DNA of 64,000 nucleotides from Actinosynnema sp040640215 (GTDB taxonomy: Bacteria > Actinomycetota > Actinomycetes > Mycobacteriales > Pseudonocardiaceae), in NCBI RefSeq assembly GCF_040640215.1, contig NZ_JBFABG010000001.1, positions 372,001 to 436,000 on the forward strand, in the 5' to 3' direction. The position numbers and the translations under genes are program-made. How positions within the stretch are numbered: the stretch's first letter is position 1; each line of letters begins with the position of its first letter. Shown piece after piece: positions 55,235 through 63,113 of the stretch. The notes under the pieces were generated by a model. The model worked only from the letters and a program-made list of their open reading frames with translations, did not search any database and was not told where the DNA came from.

Positions 55235-55368
55235 TTGCAAGAAGTTGCGAAATTCTTGACGCGGATTTCATACCCACGACCAGCACGGGGTCAAGACCTC
55301 CAGCGAAAGCCTGCCGTAACGGAGGCGGCCGTCCGGGCGAATGCCGGGTAGGCGTTGCAAAAGTTTGC
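55235..55368. promoter_or_regulatory. LacI operators in the divergent promoter region
   Basis: Two sites lie between the binding-protein gene and the LacI gene. The first, 55235-55260, starts TTGCAAGAAGTTGCGAAA and contains CAAGAA/TTCTTG arms. The second, 55354-55368, is TTGCAAAAGTTTGCC. Both carry TTGCAA, as does the msiK operator, so one regulator probably controls the transporter, its ATPase and itself. Confidence 0.6.
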
Positions 55369-55414
55369 CACTCGCGGCAGGCTGCACGTCACCCACGACG
55401 AGCGAGGAGGCAGG

Positions 55415-56464
55415 GTGTCCGGTCTGTCCGAGATCGCGAGGGCAGCCGGGGTGAGCATCTCCACGGTCAGCCGGGTGCTCAACCGCCGGGCGGGGGTCAA
55501 CGAGGAGACGCGCCAGCGCGTGCTCGCGGTCCTCGCGGACATGCCCTACACGCCGAGGGGCCTGGGGGCGTTGCAGCGGACCGGCGTGATCGGGCTGCTG
55601 GTGCCGGAGCTGTCCAACCCGGTGTTCCCGGCGTTCGCCGAGGCGCTGGAGGTGCGCGCCGCCCGGCTGGGCTACTCGTCGCTGCTGTGCAACACCCGCG
55701 CCACCGGCTCGGCCGCGATGGGCGAGGAGGAGTACGTCCGGATGCTGCTCGCGCGCGGCGTCGAGGGCATGGTGTTCGTGTCGCCGGAGATCACCAACGT
55801 GGAGGTCCCGCTGGGCCAGGCCCCGCGCCCGAGCTACTACGCCAAGCTGCTCGCGGACGGCGTGCACATGGTCTTCCTCAACGGCGCGACCCCGTCGCTG
55901 GACGTGCCGGACGTGACCGTGGACGAGCAGCACGCCGGCTACGCGGCGACCCGACACCTGGTGGAGCTGGGGCACCGGCGGATCGGGTTCGTGTCGGGAC
56001 CGGGCCGGTCGCTGCCGTCCCGGCTCAAGCGCGCGGGCTGGGCGGCGGCGATGGAGGAGGACGGGTTGCCGGCGGGCTCGGAGTTCGTGGCGCACTCCTC
56101 GTTCGGGCCGGAGGGCGGGGCCGAGGCGACGGGCCGGCTGCTGGACACCGTGCGGCCCACGGCGGTGTTCTGCTCCTCCGACCACATGGCGATCGGCGTG
56201 CTGCGGGAGGCGCACAAGCGCGGGCTGAACGTGCCGCGCGACCTGTCGGTGGTGGGTTTCGACGACATCCCGCTGGCGTCCTACTGCTCGCCGTCGTTGA
56301 CCACGCTGGCCCAGCCGATCGAGGAGATGGCGGCAGCGGCCGTGGACGAGTTGGTGCACCGGCTGGACCCCGATCGGCGGCGTCGGCCGGTGGGCAACTA
56401 CACCCGCGTGTTCCGCCCGAAGCTGGTCATCCGGGAGTCGTGCGCGCCGCCACCACCCGCCTAA
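55415..56464 (+). CDS. LacI-family regulator of the maltose-type operon
   Basis: 349 residues from the GTG at 55415 after GCGAGGAGGCAGG. The HTH (about 3-50) is LSEIARAAGVSISTVSRVLN with a hinge near 50, followed by the periplasmic-binding-like core (VIGLLVPELSNPVFPAFAEA, GHRRIGFVSGP, LSVVGFDDIPLASY). The hinge lacks the classical LA-x3-L pattern (it reads RGLGALQRTG). It is divergent from the binding protein, like MalR-type repressors of streptomycetes. Confidence 0.9.
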   Translation: MSGLSEIARAAGVSISTVSRVLNRRAGVNEETRQRVLAVLADMPYTPRGLGALQRTGVIGLLVPELSNPVFPAFAEALEVRAARLGYSSLLCNTRATGSAAMGEEEYVRMLLARGVEGMVFVSPEITNVEVPLGQAPRPSYYAKLLADGVHMVFLNGATPSLDVPDVTVDEQHAGYAATRHLVELGHRRIGFVSGPGRSLPSRLKRAGWAAAMEEDGLPAGSEFVAHSSFGPEGGAEATGRLLDTVRPTAVFCSSDHMAIGVLREAHKRGLNVPRDLSVVGFDDIPLASYCSPSLTTLAQPIEEMAAAAVDELVHRLDPDRRRRPVGNYTRVFRPKLVIRESCAPPPPA

Positions 56465-56467
56465 TTG

Positions 56468-56487
56468 GTCTGGACCATGTTCCAGAC
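56468..56487. promoter_or_regulatory. 20-bp palindrome between the two LacI genes
   Basis: Arms GTCTGGA and TCCAGAC are perfect, with a CCATGT centre. It begins three bases after the first LacI stop and 94 bp before the second LacI start. It does not resemble the TTGCAA sites. It may be the operator of the second regulator. Confidence 0.5.
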
Positions 56488-56580
56488 AGTTAACCCGGTC
56501 CGACCTGCGCTGATGACCAGTTGCAGGGATGCGGGTCACCCCTGCTTCTGTAATTGGTTCTGAACCGTTACGGTCACTTC

Positions 56581-57684
56581 ATGGCGCGGTCGATGCATGT
56601 GCGACGCCCCGCGACGCTCGCCTCACTGGCGGCGGAGCTGGGTGTTTCCCGGACAACGGTGTCCAACGCGTACAACCGTCCCGACCAGCTCTCGCCAGAG
56701 CTGCGACGCCGGGTGTTGGAGACAGCGAGACGACTCGGGTACCCGGGCCCCGACCCGGTGGCCAGGTCGCTGCGCACGCGGAAGGCGGGTGCGGTGGGGC
56801 TCTTGCTCACCGAGAACCTGTCCTACGCGTTCCGCGACCCGGCCGCGATCGGGTTCCTGGAGGGCCTGGCGCTGGCGTGCGAGGACGCCGGGACCGGCCT
56901 GCTGCTGGTGCCGGCGAACCCCGAGCGCGAGGACGTGGCGGCCGTGCACCGCGCGGGCGTCGACGGGTTCGTCGTGTACTCGGTGCCCGACGACGACCCG
57001 CACCTGGCCGCCGTGCTCGAACGGCCGGTGCCGACCGTGGTGTGCGACCAGCCGGACCTGGGGAACGTCGATCGGGTGGGAATCGACGACCGGGCCGCGA
57101 TGAACTCGCTCGCCAAGCACCTGATCTCGCTGGGGCACCGGCGGATCGGCGTGGTGTGCATGAGGCTGGCCCGCGACCGCAACGACGGCTACGTGTCGCT
57201 GGAGCGGCAGCGGTCGGCGCACTTCCACGTGCAGCGGGCCCGGATCGCCGGGCTGGCCGAGGCGTTCACCGAGGCCGGCGTGGACTGGGCGGCCGTCCCG
57301 GTGGTGGAGCGGTTCGACCACACCACCGCGTCCGGCGCGTCGGCCGCGGCGCAGGTGCTCGACCGCGACCCGCGGATCACCGCGCTGGTCTGCACCTCGG
57401 ACATCCTCGCCCTGGGCGCGCTCGCCGAGGCCCGCGAGCGCGGGCTGAACGTGCCGCACGACCTGACCGTCACCGGGTTCGACGGCATCCGGGAGGCCGA
57501 GCAGTCCGGTCTGACCACGGTCCGCCAGCCGGTGCTGGAGAAGGGCCGCGCGGCGGGCAGGCTGCTGCTGGACTCGGCCGAGCGGACCCGTCCGCGCTCG
57601 GTCACGCTGTCCACCGAACTGGTCGTCGGCACCACCGCCGCCGCGCCGCGCGGTGTGGTCGAAGAGCGCTGGTTCGGTCCGTGA
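56581..57684 (+). CDS. second LacI-family regulator
   Basis: 367 residues from the ATG at 56581; an ATG at 56593 (MHVRRPATL) is also possible, and both lack a strong ribosome site. The HTH is TLASLAAELGVSRTTVSNAY. The core has AGAVGLLLTENLSYAFRDP, GHRRIGVVCMRLARDRND and LTVTGFDGIREAEQ. It is not next to a transporter of its own in this window, so its target is unclear. An upstream AACCGTTACGGT near 56568 is another candidate site. Confidence 0.88.
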   Translation: MARSMHVRRPATLASLAAELGVSRTTVSNAYNRPDQLSPELRRRVLETARRLGYPGPDPVARSLRTRKAGAVGLLLTENLSYAFRDPAAIGFLEGLALACEDAGTGLLLVPANPEREDVAAVHRAGVDGFVVYSVPDDDPHLAAVLERPVPTVVCDQPDLGNVDRVGIDDRAAMNSLAKHLISLGHRRIGVVCMRLARDRNDGYVSLERQRSAHFHVQRARIAGLAEAFTEAGVDWAAVPVVERFDHTTASGASAAAQVLDRDPRITALVCTSDILALGALAEARERGLNVPHDLTVTGFDGIREAEQSGLTTVRQPVLEKGRAAGRLLLDSAERTRPRSVTLSTELVVGTTAAAPRGVVEERWFGP

Positions 57685-57702
57685 CGCGGCGGTGGCCGGG
57701 CG

Positions 57703-58407
57703 TCAGGTCATCCGGAACACGACCGGATCGCTCGTCTTCCCGGCCACCCGCGCGATGAGCAGGTAGTCCCCCGGCCCCAGCGGGGTGTGCTCCGCGCAGC
57801 CCGGCTCCGACGTGCTGCCGCGCCACTCCAGCCCGAAGTCGAACACCTCGCCGGGCCGCAGCACCCGGACCTCGCTCCCCCCGGTGGCGAAGCAGTCGTT
57901 GCTCGACCACAGGCGCGTGGAGCCGTCCGCGCTGGTCACCACCAGTTCCCGCACCGCGCGGCCGATCTCCCGCGTGCACGGCAGCGGCCCGGTGTTGGAC
58001 ACCAGGATGGTCATCCCGACCGACTGCCCGGCCGGGTACGCGGGCTTCGCCACCTCCGCCTTCACGCCCAACTGCGCGTCCTCGCACGGCTGCGGCGGGC
58101 CGGGCGGCGGCTCGGGCGAGGGTGACGGCGAGGGTGACGGCGAGGGTGAAGGTGACGGCGAGGGCGAGGGCGACGAGGTGGGCGAGGGCGCGGGCGAGGT
58201 GGACGACGGGGCCGCCGTGGGGCGCTCGCCCTGCGGCGGGCTGGACGTGACCGCCGCCTGCGGGGTCGTGGACCCGGGCTGGCCGCGCCCGATCAGCGCC
58301 CCGACCAGCCACGCGACCAGCACCACGGCCACCGCCGAGCCACCGATGGCCAGCGCGCGACGCCGCCGGTACACGGATGGCGGAAGCGGGCCGGTGGGCT
58401 CGGTCAC
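57703..58407 (-). CDS. membrane-anchored protein with an SP-repeat linker
   Basis: 234 residues. A cytoplasmic, basic N-terminus is followed by one helix (about 21-40) and a Ser/Pro linker (about 55-100) with roughly twelve SP dipeptides, encoded by tandem GGTGACGGCGAG-type units. The C-terminal extracellular domain (about 105-234) has four cysteines, with AYPAGQSVGMTILVSNTGPL resembling Ig-like DUF4232-type proteins. The place before the carbonic anhydrase and mutY matches mycobacterial Rv3587c. It probably lies in or outside the cell wall; function unknown. Confidence 0.75.
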   Translation of the reverse strand: MTEPTGPLPPSVYRRRRALAIGGSAVAVVLVAWLVGALIGRGQPGSTTPQAAVTSSPPQGERPTAAPSSTSPAPSPTSSPSPSPSPSPSPSPSPSPSPEPPPGPPQPCEDAQLGVKAEVAKPAYPAGQSVGMTILVSNTGPLPCTREIGRAVRELVVTSADGSTRLWSSNDCFATGGSEVRVLRPGEVFDFGLEWRGSTSEPGCAEHTPLGPGDYLLIARVAGKTSDPVVFRMT

Positions 58408-58544
58408 CCGACCGAAGGTAATCGGGGCAGTCGGATTAACGGCGTAGGCGGCGGTAATCCGATGAGGTGAACGTGATTCCGGCCCGATTCGCTTGCCGGC
58501 GTCCGGGACGCGGGTTCCAATCCGGGGGAACAGGGAGGTGGGCC

Positions 58545-59036
58545 ATGACCTCGATCGACGAACTTCTCCGCCGCAACGACGAGCTGGGCAACGTGGTGCC
58601 CGGCGACCGCTCGTCGCCGATGCCTTCGATGAAGGTGGCGATCCTGACCTGCATGGATTCCAGGATCAGGGTGTTCGAGATCTTCGGTCTGCGGCAGGGC
58701 GAGGCGCACGTGCTGCGCAACGCCGGCGGTGTCGTGACCGACGACATGATCCGGTCGCTGGCGCTCAGCCAGCGCAAGCTCGGCACCCGCGAGGTGCTGC
58801 TGGTGCACCACACGAACTGCGGCCTGGAGCTGGTGACCGAGGACGCGTTCAAGGACGAGCTGGAGCAGGACGCCGGGATGCGCCCGACGTGGTCCGTGGA
58901 GGCCTTCCGCGAGGTCAAGGACAGCGTCCGCAACTCGATGAACAGACTTCGCCACAGCCCGTTCGTGCCGCACCGGGACAACGTGCGGGGGTTCGTCTAC
59001 GACGTCCACACGGGTGCGCTGACCGAGGTCGTCTAG
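58545..59036 (+). CDS. canB: beta-class carbonic anhydrase
   Basis: 163 residues from the ATG at 58545 after GGGAGGTGGGCC. Zinc ligands and catalytic dyad are in TCMDSRIRV (Cys, Asp, Arg) and VHHTNCGLEL (His, Cys). It interconverts CO2 and bicarbonate in the cytoplasm. Length and sequence match the short mycobacterial Rv3588c-like type. It is divergent from the SP-repeat protein and followed by a hairpin and mutY. Confidence 0.93.
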   Translation: MTSIDELLRRNDELGNVVPGDRSSPMPSMKVAILTCMDSRIRVFEIFGLRQGEAHVLRNAGGVVTDDMIRSLALSQRKLGTREVLLVHHTNCGLELVTEDAFKDELEQDAGMRPTWSVEAFREVKDSVRNSMNRLRHSPFVPHRDNVRGFVYDVHTGALTEVV

Positions 59037-59046
59037 GCGGCGGGGA

Positions 59047-59080
59047 ACCGGGCACGACCACCTCCGCGTGCGTGCCCGGT
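59047..59080 (+). terminator. hairpin after the carbonic anhydrase
   Basis: A perfect 10-bp stem, ACCGGGCACG with CGTGCCCGGT, and a 14-base loop. Confidence 0.5.
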
Positions 59081-59178
59081 CCGCCGGGAGTCCGCGTCCA
59101 CCGGTCGGCCGGGACGTGTGCCGGACTCCCCGATCGGTTTTCACCCCTCCAGGTCATTCTGGAACACTGACGCGCGCT

Positions 59179-60048
59179 ATGAGCCTGGACGCGCAGACCC
59201 TCCTCGACTGGTTCGCCGACAACGCCCGCGCGCTGCCCTGGCGTGAGCCCGAGTGCACCGCGTGGGGCGTGCTGGTCAGCGAGATCATGTTGCAGCAGAC
59301 CCCCGTGGCCCGGGTGGAGCCCCTCTGGCGCGAGTGGCTGGAGCGCTGGCCCACGCCGTCCGCCATGGCCGCCGCCACGCAGGGCGAAGTGCTGCGCGCG
59401 TGGGGGAAGCTCGGCTACCCGAGGCGCGCGCTGCGGCTGCACGAAGCCGCACGGGCCATTTCCGCCGACCACGCCGACGTGGTGCCGAGCAACGTGGACA
59501 AGCTGCTCGCGCTGCCGGGCATCGGCGCGTACACGGCTCGCGCGGTCGCCGCTTTCGCCTACGGCCAACGGTGCCCGGTGGTCGACACGAACGTCCGCCG
59601 GGTCATCGCACGGGCCGTGCACGGCGCGGGCGACGCGGGACCGCCGTCGACCACGCGGGACATGAACGACGTGCGGGTCCTGCTGCCGGAGGAGAACGCG
59701 GCGGTGTTCTCGGCGGCGCTGATGGAGCTGGGTGCGATCGTCTGCACGGCCCGCGCGCCCCGGTGCGCGGTCTGCCCGGTGTTCGACACGTGCGCCTGGC
59801 AGCGCAACGGCCGCCCCGCGTACGACGGGCCGGTCAAGGCGGTGCAGAAGTTCGCGGGCACCGACCGGCAGGTGCGGGGACTGCTGCTGGACGTGCTGCG
59901 CGGCACGGCCGAGCCGGTCGCGAAGACCCGGCTGGACGTCGTGTGGTCGGACGCCGGCCAGCGCGACCGGTGCCTGGACTCGCTGCTGGTGGACGGGCTG
60001 GTCGAGCAGACCGACGCCGGGTTGTTCGCGCTGCCCGGGGAGCACTGA
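59179..60048 (+). CDS. mutY: A/G-specific adenine glycosylase
   Basis: 289 residues. The HhH-GPD core has VSEIMLQQTPVARVEPLW (catalytic Glu), LPGIGAYTARAVAAFAYG (helix-hairpin-helix) and the Asp in VVDTNVRRV. A 4Fe-4S motif follows: C-x6-C-x2-C-x5-C in CTARAPRCAVCPVFDTC. It removes adenine opposite 8-oxoguanine. At 289 residues it lacks most of the C-terminal NUDIX-like domain of enteric MutY, as do mycobacterial homologues. Confidence 0.93.
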   Translation: MSLDAQTLLDWFADNARALPWREPECTAWGVLVSEIMLQQTPVARVEPLWREWLERWPTPSAMAAATQGEVLRAWGKLGYPRRALRLHEAARAISADHADVVPSNVDKLLALPGIGAYTARAVAAFAYGQRCPVVDTNVRRVIARAVHGAGDAGPPSTTRDMNDVRVLLPEENAAVFSAALMELGAIVCTARAPRCAVCPVFDTCAWQRNGRPAYDGPVKAVQKFAGTDRQVRGLLLDVLRGTAEPVAKTRLDVVWSDAGQRDRCLDSLLVDGLVEQTDAGLFALPGEH

Positions 60049-60049
60049 C

Positions 60050-60559
60050 GTGCACTGGCTGGTGGTGTTCTTCGACGACGAGGCCGACGCGCGCATCCGC
60101 GACCTGTGGCGGCGGGTCGGGGCGACGTTCGAGTACCCGCCGCACCTGAGCTGGGCCGGCGCGGGCACGATCGGGCCGAAGGTCCGCGCCGAGCTGCGCG
60201 AGGACCTGTCCCGGCTGTGGCTGCCCGACCTGTGGCTGCACACCCTCGGTGTGTTCGCCGCGTCGGAGAACGTCCTCCAGCTCGGCGCGGTCGTGGACAG
60301 CGAGCTGCTGGCCGTGCACTCGGCGGTCCACGACGTGCTCGCGGGCCGGGTGAAGGACCCGAACGCGTACTACCTGCCGGGCAACTGGGTGCCGCACTGC
60401 ACGCTGCTGCACGGCGTCACCGACGAGGAGCTCGTGCGGGCGTTCACCGCCGTGCACCCGCTCGAACCGATCCGCGCCAAGATCCGCGAGATGTCCGTGG
60501 TGGACACTCAGACCGGCGGGATCGACCCGCTGAGGAAGGCCTCCACCGCGCCCCGGTAG
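60050..60559 (+). CDS. 2'-5' RNA ligase/cyclic phosphodiesterase-like (2H superfamily)
   Basis: 169 residues from the GTG at 60050, two bases past the mutY stop. Two 2H-type motifs are visible: PPHLSWAG (HLS) near residue 32 and VPHCTLLHGV (HCT) near residue 117, as in LigT-like proteins that cleave 2',3'-cyclic phosphates or 2'-5' bonds. Its 3' end overlaps the convergent hydrolase by 52 bp. The natural substrate is unknown. Confidence 0.8.
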   Translation: MHWLVVFFDDEADARIRDLWRRVGATFEYPPHLSWAGAGTIGPKVRAELREDLSRLWLPDLWLHTLGVFAASENVLQLGAVVDSELLAVHSAVHDVLAGRVKDPNAYYLPGNWVPHCTLLHGVTDEELVRAFTAVHPLEPIRAKIREMSVVDTQTGGIDPLRKASTAPR

Positions 60560-61251
60560 ACCTCCGGGGCCTCGTCGTGCACGACGTGCCCGGACTCGGG
60601 GACCAGCAGGTGCGCGCCGCCCGTCCGCCGGGCGACCTCGGCCATCTGGCCGGGCCGCAGCCCGCCCCGACCGGCCTCGACGGTCAGCGTCGGGCACCGG
60701 ATGGCGTCCACGAACTCCCAGTAGGACCGCCCGCCCCACTCGGCGGCGATCTCGTAGAGGTCCTCCAGCCGCGCGATCAGGTGGTAGCCGTCCGCGCGCT
60801 CCTCGAACATCTCCTCGACATGCGGCACCCGCACCACGGACCGGACGTGCGCGAGCGACTCGAACACCGGCCACGAGTCGAAGTACCAGCGCCACTCGTC
60901 CACCGAGCGGCCGGTGTTGTCCGGCACCACGTCCTCCGCCACCACGGCCCGCACCAGGTCGGGACGGGTGGCGGCGAGCACCCACGCGTGCAGCCCGCCC
61001 ATCGAGTGGCCGATCACCACGGCGGGGGCGAGGTCCAGCCGCTCGATGGTCTCGGCGGCGTCGGCGACGAAGTCCTCCGTGCGGAACGGCCCGCGCCGGG
61101 GGTTGCGGCCGTGACCGCGCGCGTCGGTCGCGACCACCCGCCCGTACGGCCGGAGCCACTGCGCCACCGTCCACCACGTGCTCGCCCTGCTCATCAGGCC
61201 GTGCAGGAGCAGGATGCCCTGTCCCGATCCGCCGAACTCCGCGACGCCCAT
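60508..61251 (-). CDS. alpha/beta hydrolase
   Basis: 247 residues from the ATG at 61251 (MGVAEFGGSGQGILLLHG). Oxyanion-hole LLHGLMSRASTW, nucleophile GHSMGGLHAW, a cap domain with many acidic/aromatic residues (about 118-175) and catalytic His in PESGHVVHDEAPEV. It occupies the place of the Rv3591c hydrolase between mutY and mhuD in mycobacteria. Substrate unknown; a heme-related role is only suggested by the neighbour. Confidence 0.88.
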   Translation of the reverse strand: MGVAEFGGSGQGILLLHGLMSRASTWWTVAQWLRPYGRVVATDARGHGRNPRRGPFRTEDFVADAAETIERLDLAPAVVIGHSMGGLHAWVLAATRPDLVRAVVAEDVVPDNTGRSVDEWRWYFDSWPVFESLAHVRSVVRVPHVEEMFEERADGYHLIARLEDLYEIAAEWGGRSYWEFVDAIRCPTLTVEAGRGGLRPGQMAEVARRTGGAHLLVPESGHVVHDEAPEVYRGAVEAFLSGSIPPV

Positions 61252-61268
61252 GCGTGCATCATGTCGGC

Positions 61269-62750
61269 ATGGCACTGAGCTCCAAGGCCCGCCCTTACCT
61301 CCTCGTCGCCGCCTTGGTGCTGGTCGTCGCCGGTGTGCTGGTCGTCAAGATGCCCGGACCACCGGAGGTGACGCCGCAGGCCGTGCCCGAGTCCCCGGCG
61401 ACGACCACGCCCGCCGTGGTGGACGCCGAGGGCGGTGACGGCGCGGGTGACCCGTACTACCCGCAGGACGGCAACACCGGGTACGACGTGCGCGGGTACG
61501 ACGTGTCGATCAGCTACGACCCCGCCACCCGGCGGCTGGACGGGAAGGCGCTGATCACGGCCGTCGCCACGGACGGGCTGAGCCGCTTCAACCTCGACCT
61601 GTACGAGCTGGAGGTCTCCGAGGTCGCGGTCGGCGACCGGCCCGCCGAGTTCCGCCAGGAGGGTGACCACGAACTGGTGATCACGCCCGCCGACCCGCTG
61701 GCCGAGGGCGGCGAATTCGTCGTCGCGGTCACCTACGGCGGCGTGCCGACCCTGTTCGAGGACCGCGCGCTGGGCCGCAGCGGGTGGCAGGTGTCCGCGT
61801 CCGGCGGCGCGTTCGCGGCGGGCGAGCCGCACTCGGCGACCACCTGGTTCCCCGCCAACGACACCCCGCGCGACAAGGCGTCGTTCACGCTCGCGGCGCG
61901 GGTGCCGGACGGCTGGTCGGTGGTGTCCAACGGCGCGGAGGGCGAGACGACCCACGCCGACGGGTGGTCCACGTACCGGTGGGACGCCCCGCAGCCGATG
62001 GCCACCTACCTGACCACCGTCGCGATCGACAAGTGGACGATCGACCGGACGACCCTGGCGGACGGCACGCCCGTGGTGAACGCGTTCGCGCCGGGCGTGT
62101 CACGAGCGCCGGAGGACCGGGACCGGCTGCCGGAGGTCCTGGCGTTCCTGGCCTCGGAGTTCGGCCCGTACCCGTTCGAGTCGGCGGGCGGGATCTTCCT
62201 GGCGGACGACATCGGCTTCTCCCTGGAGACCCAGACCCGGCCCGTCTACGCCGGGTGGGCCGACCTGGAGACGGTCGTCCACGAGAACGCCCACCAGTGG
62301 TTCGGCAACTCGGTGACGCTGCGGTCGTGGGCCGACATCTGCCTCAACGAGTGCTTCGCGAGCTACGCGCAGTGGCTGTGGGCCGAGGAGAAGGACGGCG
62401 CGGACCTGGACGCCGACTACCGCGCCGAGGTCGCGCGGACCGGCGACTCGACCCAGTACTGGAACCGCAAGCTCTACGACATGGGCCGGGGCAACGAGTT
62501 CCGGGGCGTGTACGACAAGGGGCAGCTCGCCGTGCACGCGCTGCGGCGGCAGATCGGCGACGAATCCTTCGGCGAGGTCCTGCGGACCTGGATCGCGCGG
62601 CACCGGGACGGCAACGCCTCGTGGCCCGAGTTCGAGGCGCACGTGGAGCAGGTGTCCGGGCAGGAGCTCGACGGGTTCTTCGCGGCGTGGTTCCGCGCCG
62701 ACGCGATCCCGTCCGACCAGCACCTGTGGCCGGGCACGCTGCGGAAGTAG
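61269..62750 (+). CDS. M1-family zinc metallopeptidase, membrane-anchored
   Basis: 493 residues from the ATG at 61269. One N-terminal helix (about 9-27) anchors it outside the membrane. The zinc site is HENAH (in ETVVHENAHQWFGN), with the third ligand Glu in NECFASYAQW 19 residues further, and an N-terminal beta domain. The GAMEN exopeptidase motif is replaced by GGIFLADDIG, so aminopeptidase specificity is doubtful. It is divergent from the hydrolase. Short extracytoplasmic M1 proteins of this size are common in actinobacteria. Confidence 0.9.
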   Translation: MALSSKARPYLLVAALVLVVAGVLVVKMPGPPEVTPQAVPESPATTTPAVVDAEGGDGAGDPYYPQDGNTGYDVRGYDVSISYDPATRRLDGKALITAVATDGLSRFNLDLYELEVSEVAVGDRPAEFRQEGDHELVITPADPLAEGGEFVVAVTYGGVPTLFEDRALGRSGWQVSASGGAFAAGEPHSATTWFPANDTPRDKASFTLAARVPDGWSVVSNGAEGETTHADGWSTYRWDAPQPMATYLTTVAIDKWTIDRTTLADGTPVVNAFAPGVSRAPEDRDRLPEVLAFLASEFGPYPFESAGGIFLADDIGFSLETQTRPVYAGWADLETVVHENAHQWFGNSVTLRSWADICLNECFASYAQWLWAEEKDGADLDADYRAEVARTGDSTQYWNRKLYDMGRGNEFRGVYDKGQLAVHALRRQIGDESFGEVLRTWIARHRDGNASWPEFEAHVEQVSGQELDGFFAAWFRADAIPSDQHLWPGTLRK

Positions 62751-62801
62751 CGCGCCGCGTCACCCGACCCGGTGCCGTCGTGCCCTGCTAACGTCGGTGC
62801 C

Positions 62802-63113
62802 ATGGCAGTTGTGAAGATCAACGCGATCCACGTCCCCGACGGTGGCGGCCCGGAGCTGGAGAAGCGCTTCGCCGCGCGGCTCGGCGCGGTGGACTCGTCG
62901 CCCGGGTTCCTCGGTTTCCAACTGCTGCGGCCGGTCGCCGGCGACGAGCGGTACTTCGTCGTCACCCACTGGGAGACCGACGCGGACTTCGACGCCTGGC
63001 GCAACGGCAGCGCGCGCGAAGCGCACGCGGGCGAGCGGGCCAAGCCCGTCGCGACCGGGTCCGACCTGCTGGAGTTCGAGGTCGTGCTGAGCTCCCAGCC
63101 GAAGCGTGACTGA
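62802..63113 (+). CDS. mhuD: heme-degrading monooxygenase, MhuD type
   Basis: 103 residues, a dimeric alpha/beta ABM fold. The residues essential in M. tuberculosis MhuD occur at identical positions here: Asn7 (KINAI), Trp66 (AWRNG) and His75 (REAHA, the heme ligand). MhuD opens the heme ring to mycobilin without CO release and frees iron. Gene order (mutY, hydrolase, mhuD) matches mycobacteria. The ATG at 62802 lacks a strong ribosome site (GTCGGTGCC). Confidence 0.88.
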   Translation: MAVVKINAIHVPDGGGPELEKRFAARLGAVDSSPGFLGFQLLRPVAGDERYFVVTHWETDADFDAWRNGSAREAHAGERAKPVATGSDLLEFEVVLSSQPKRD

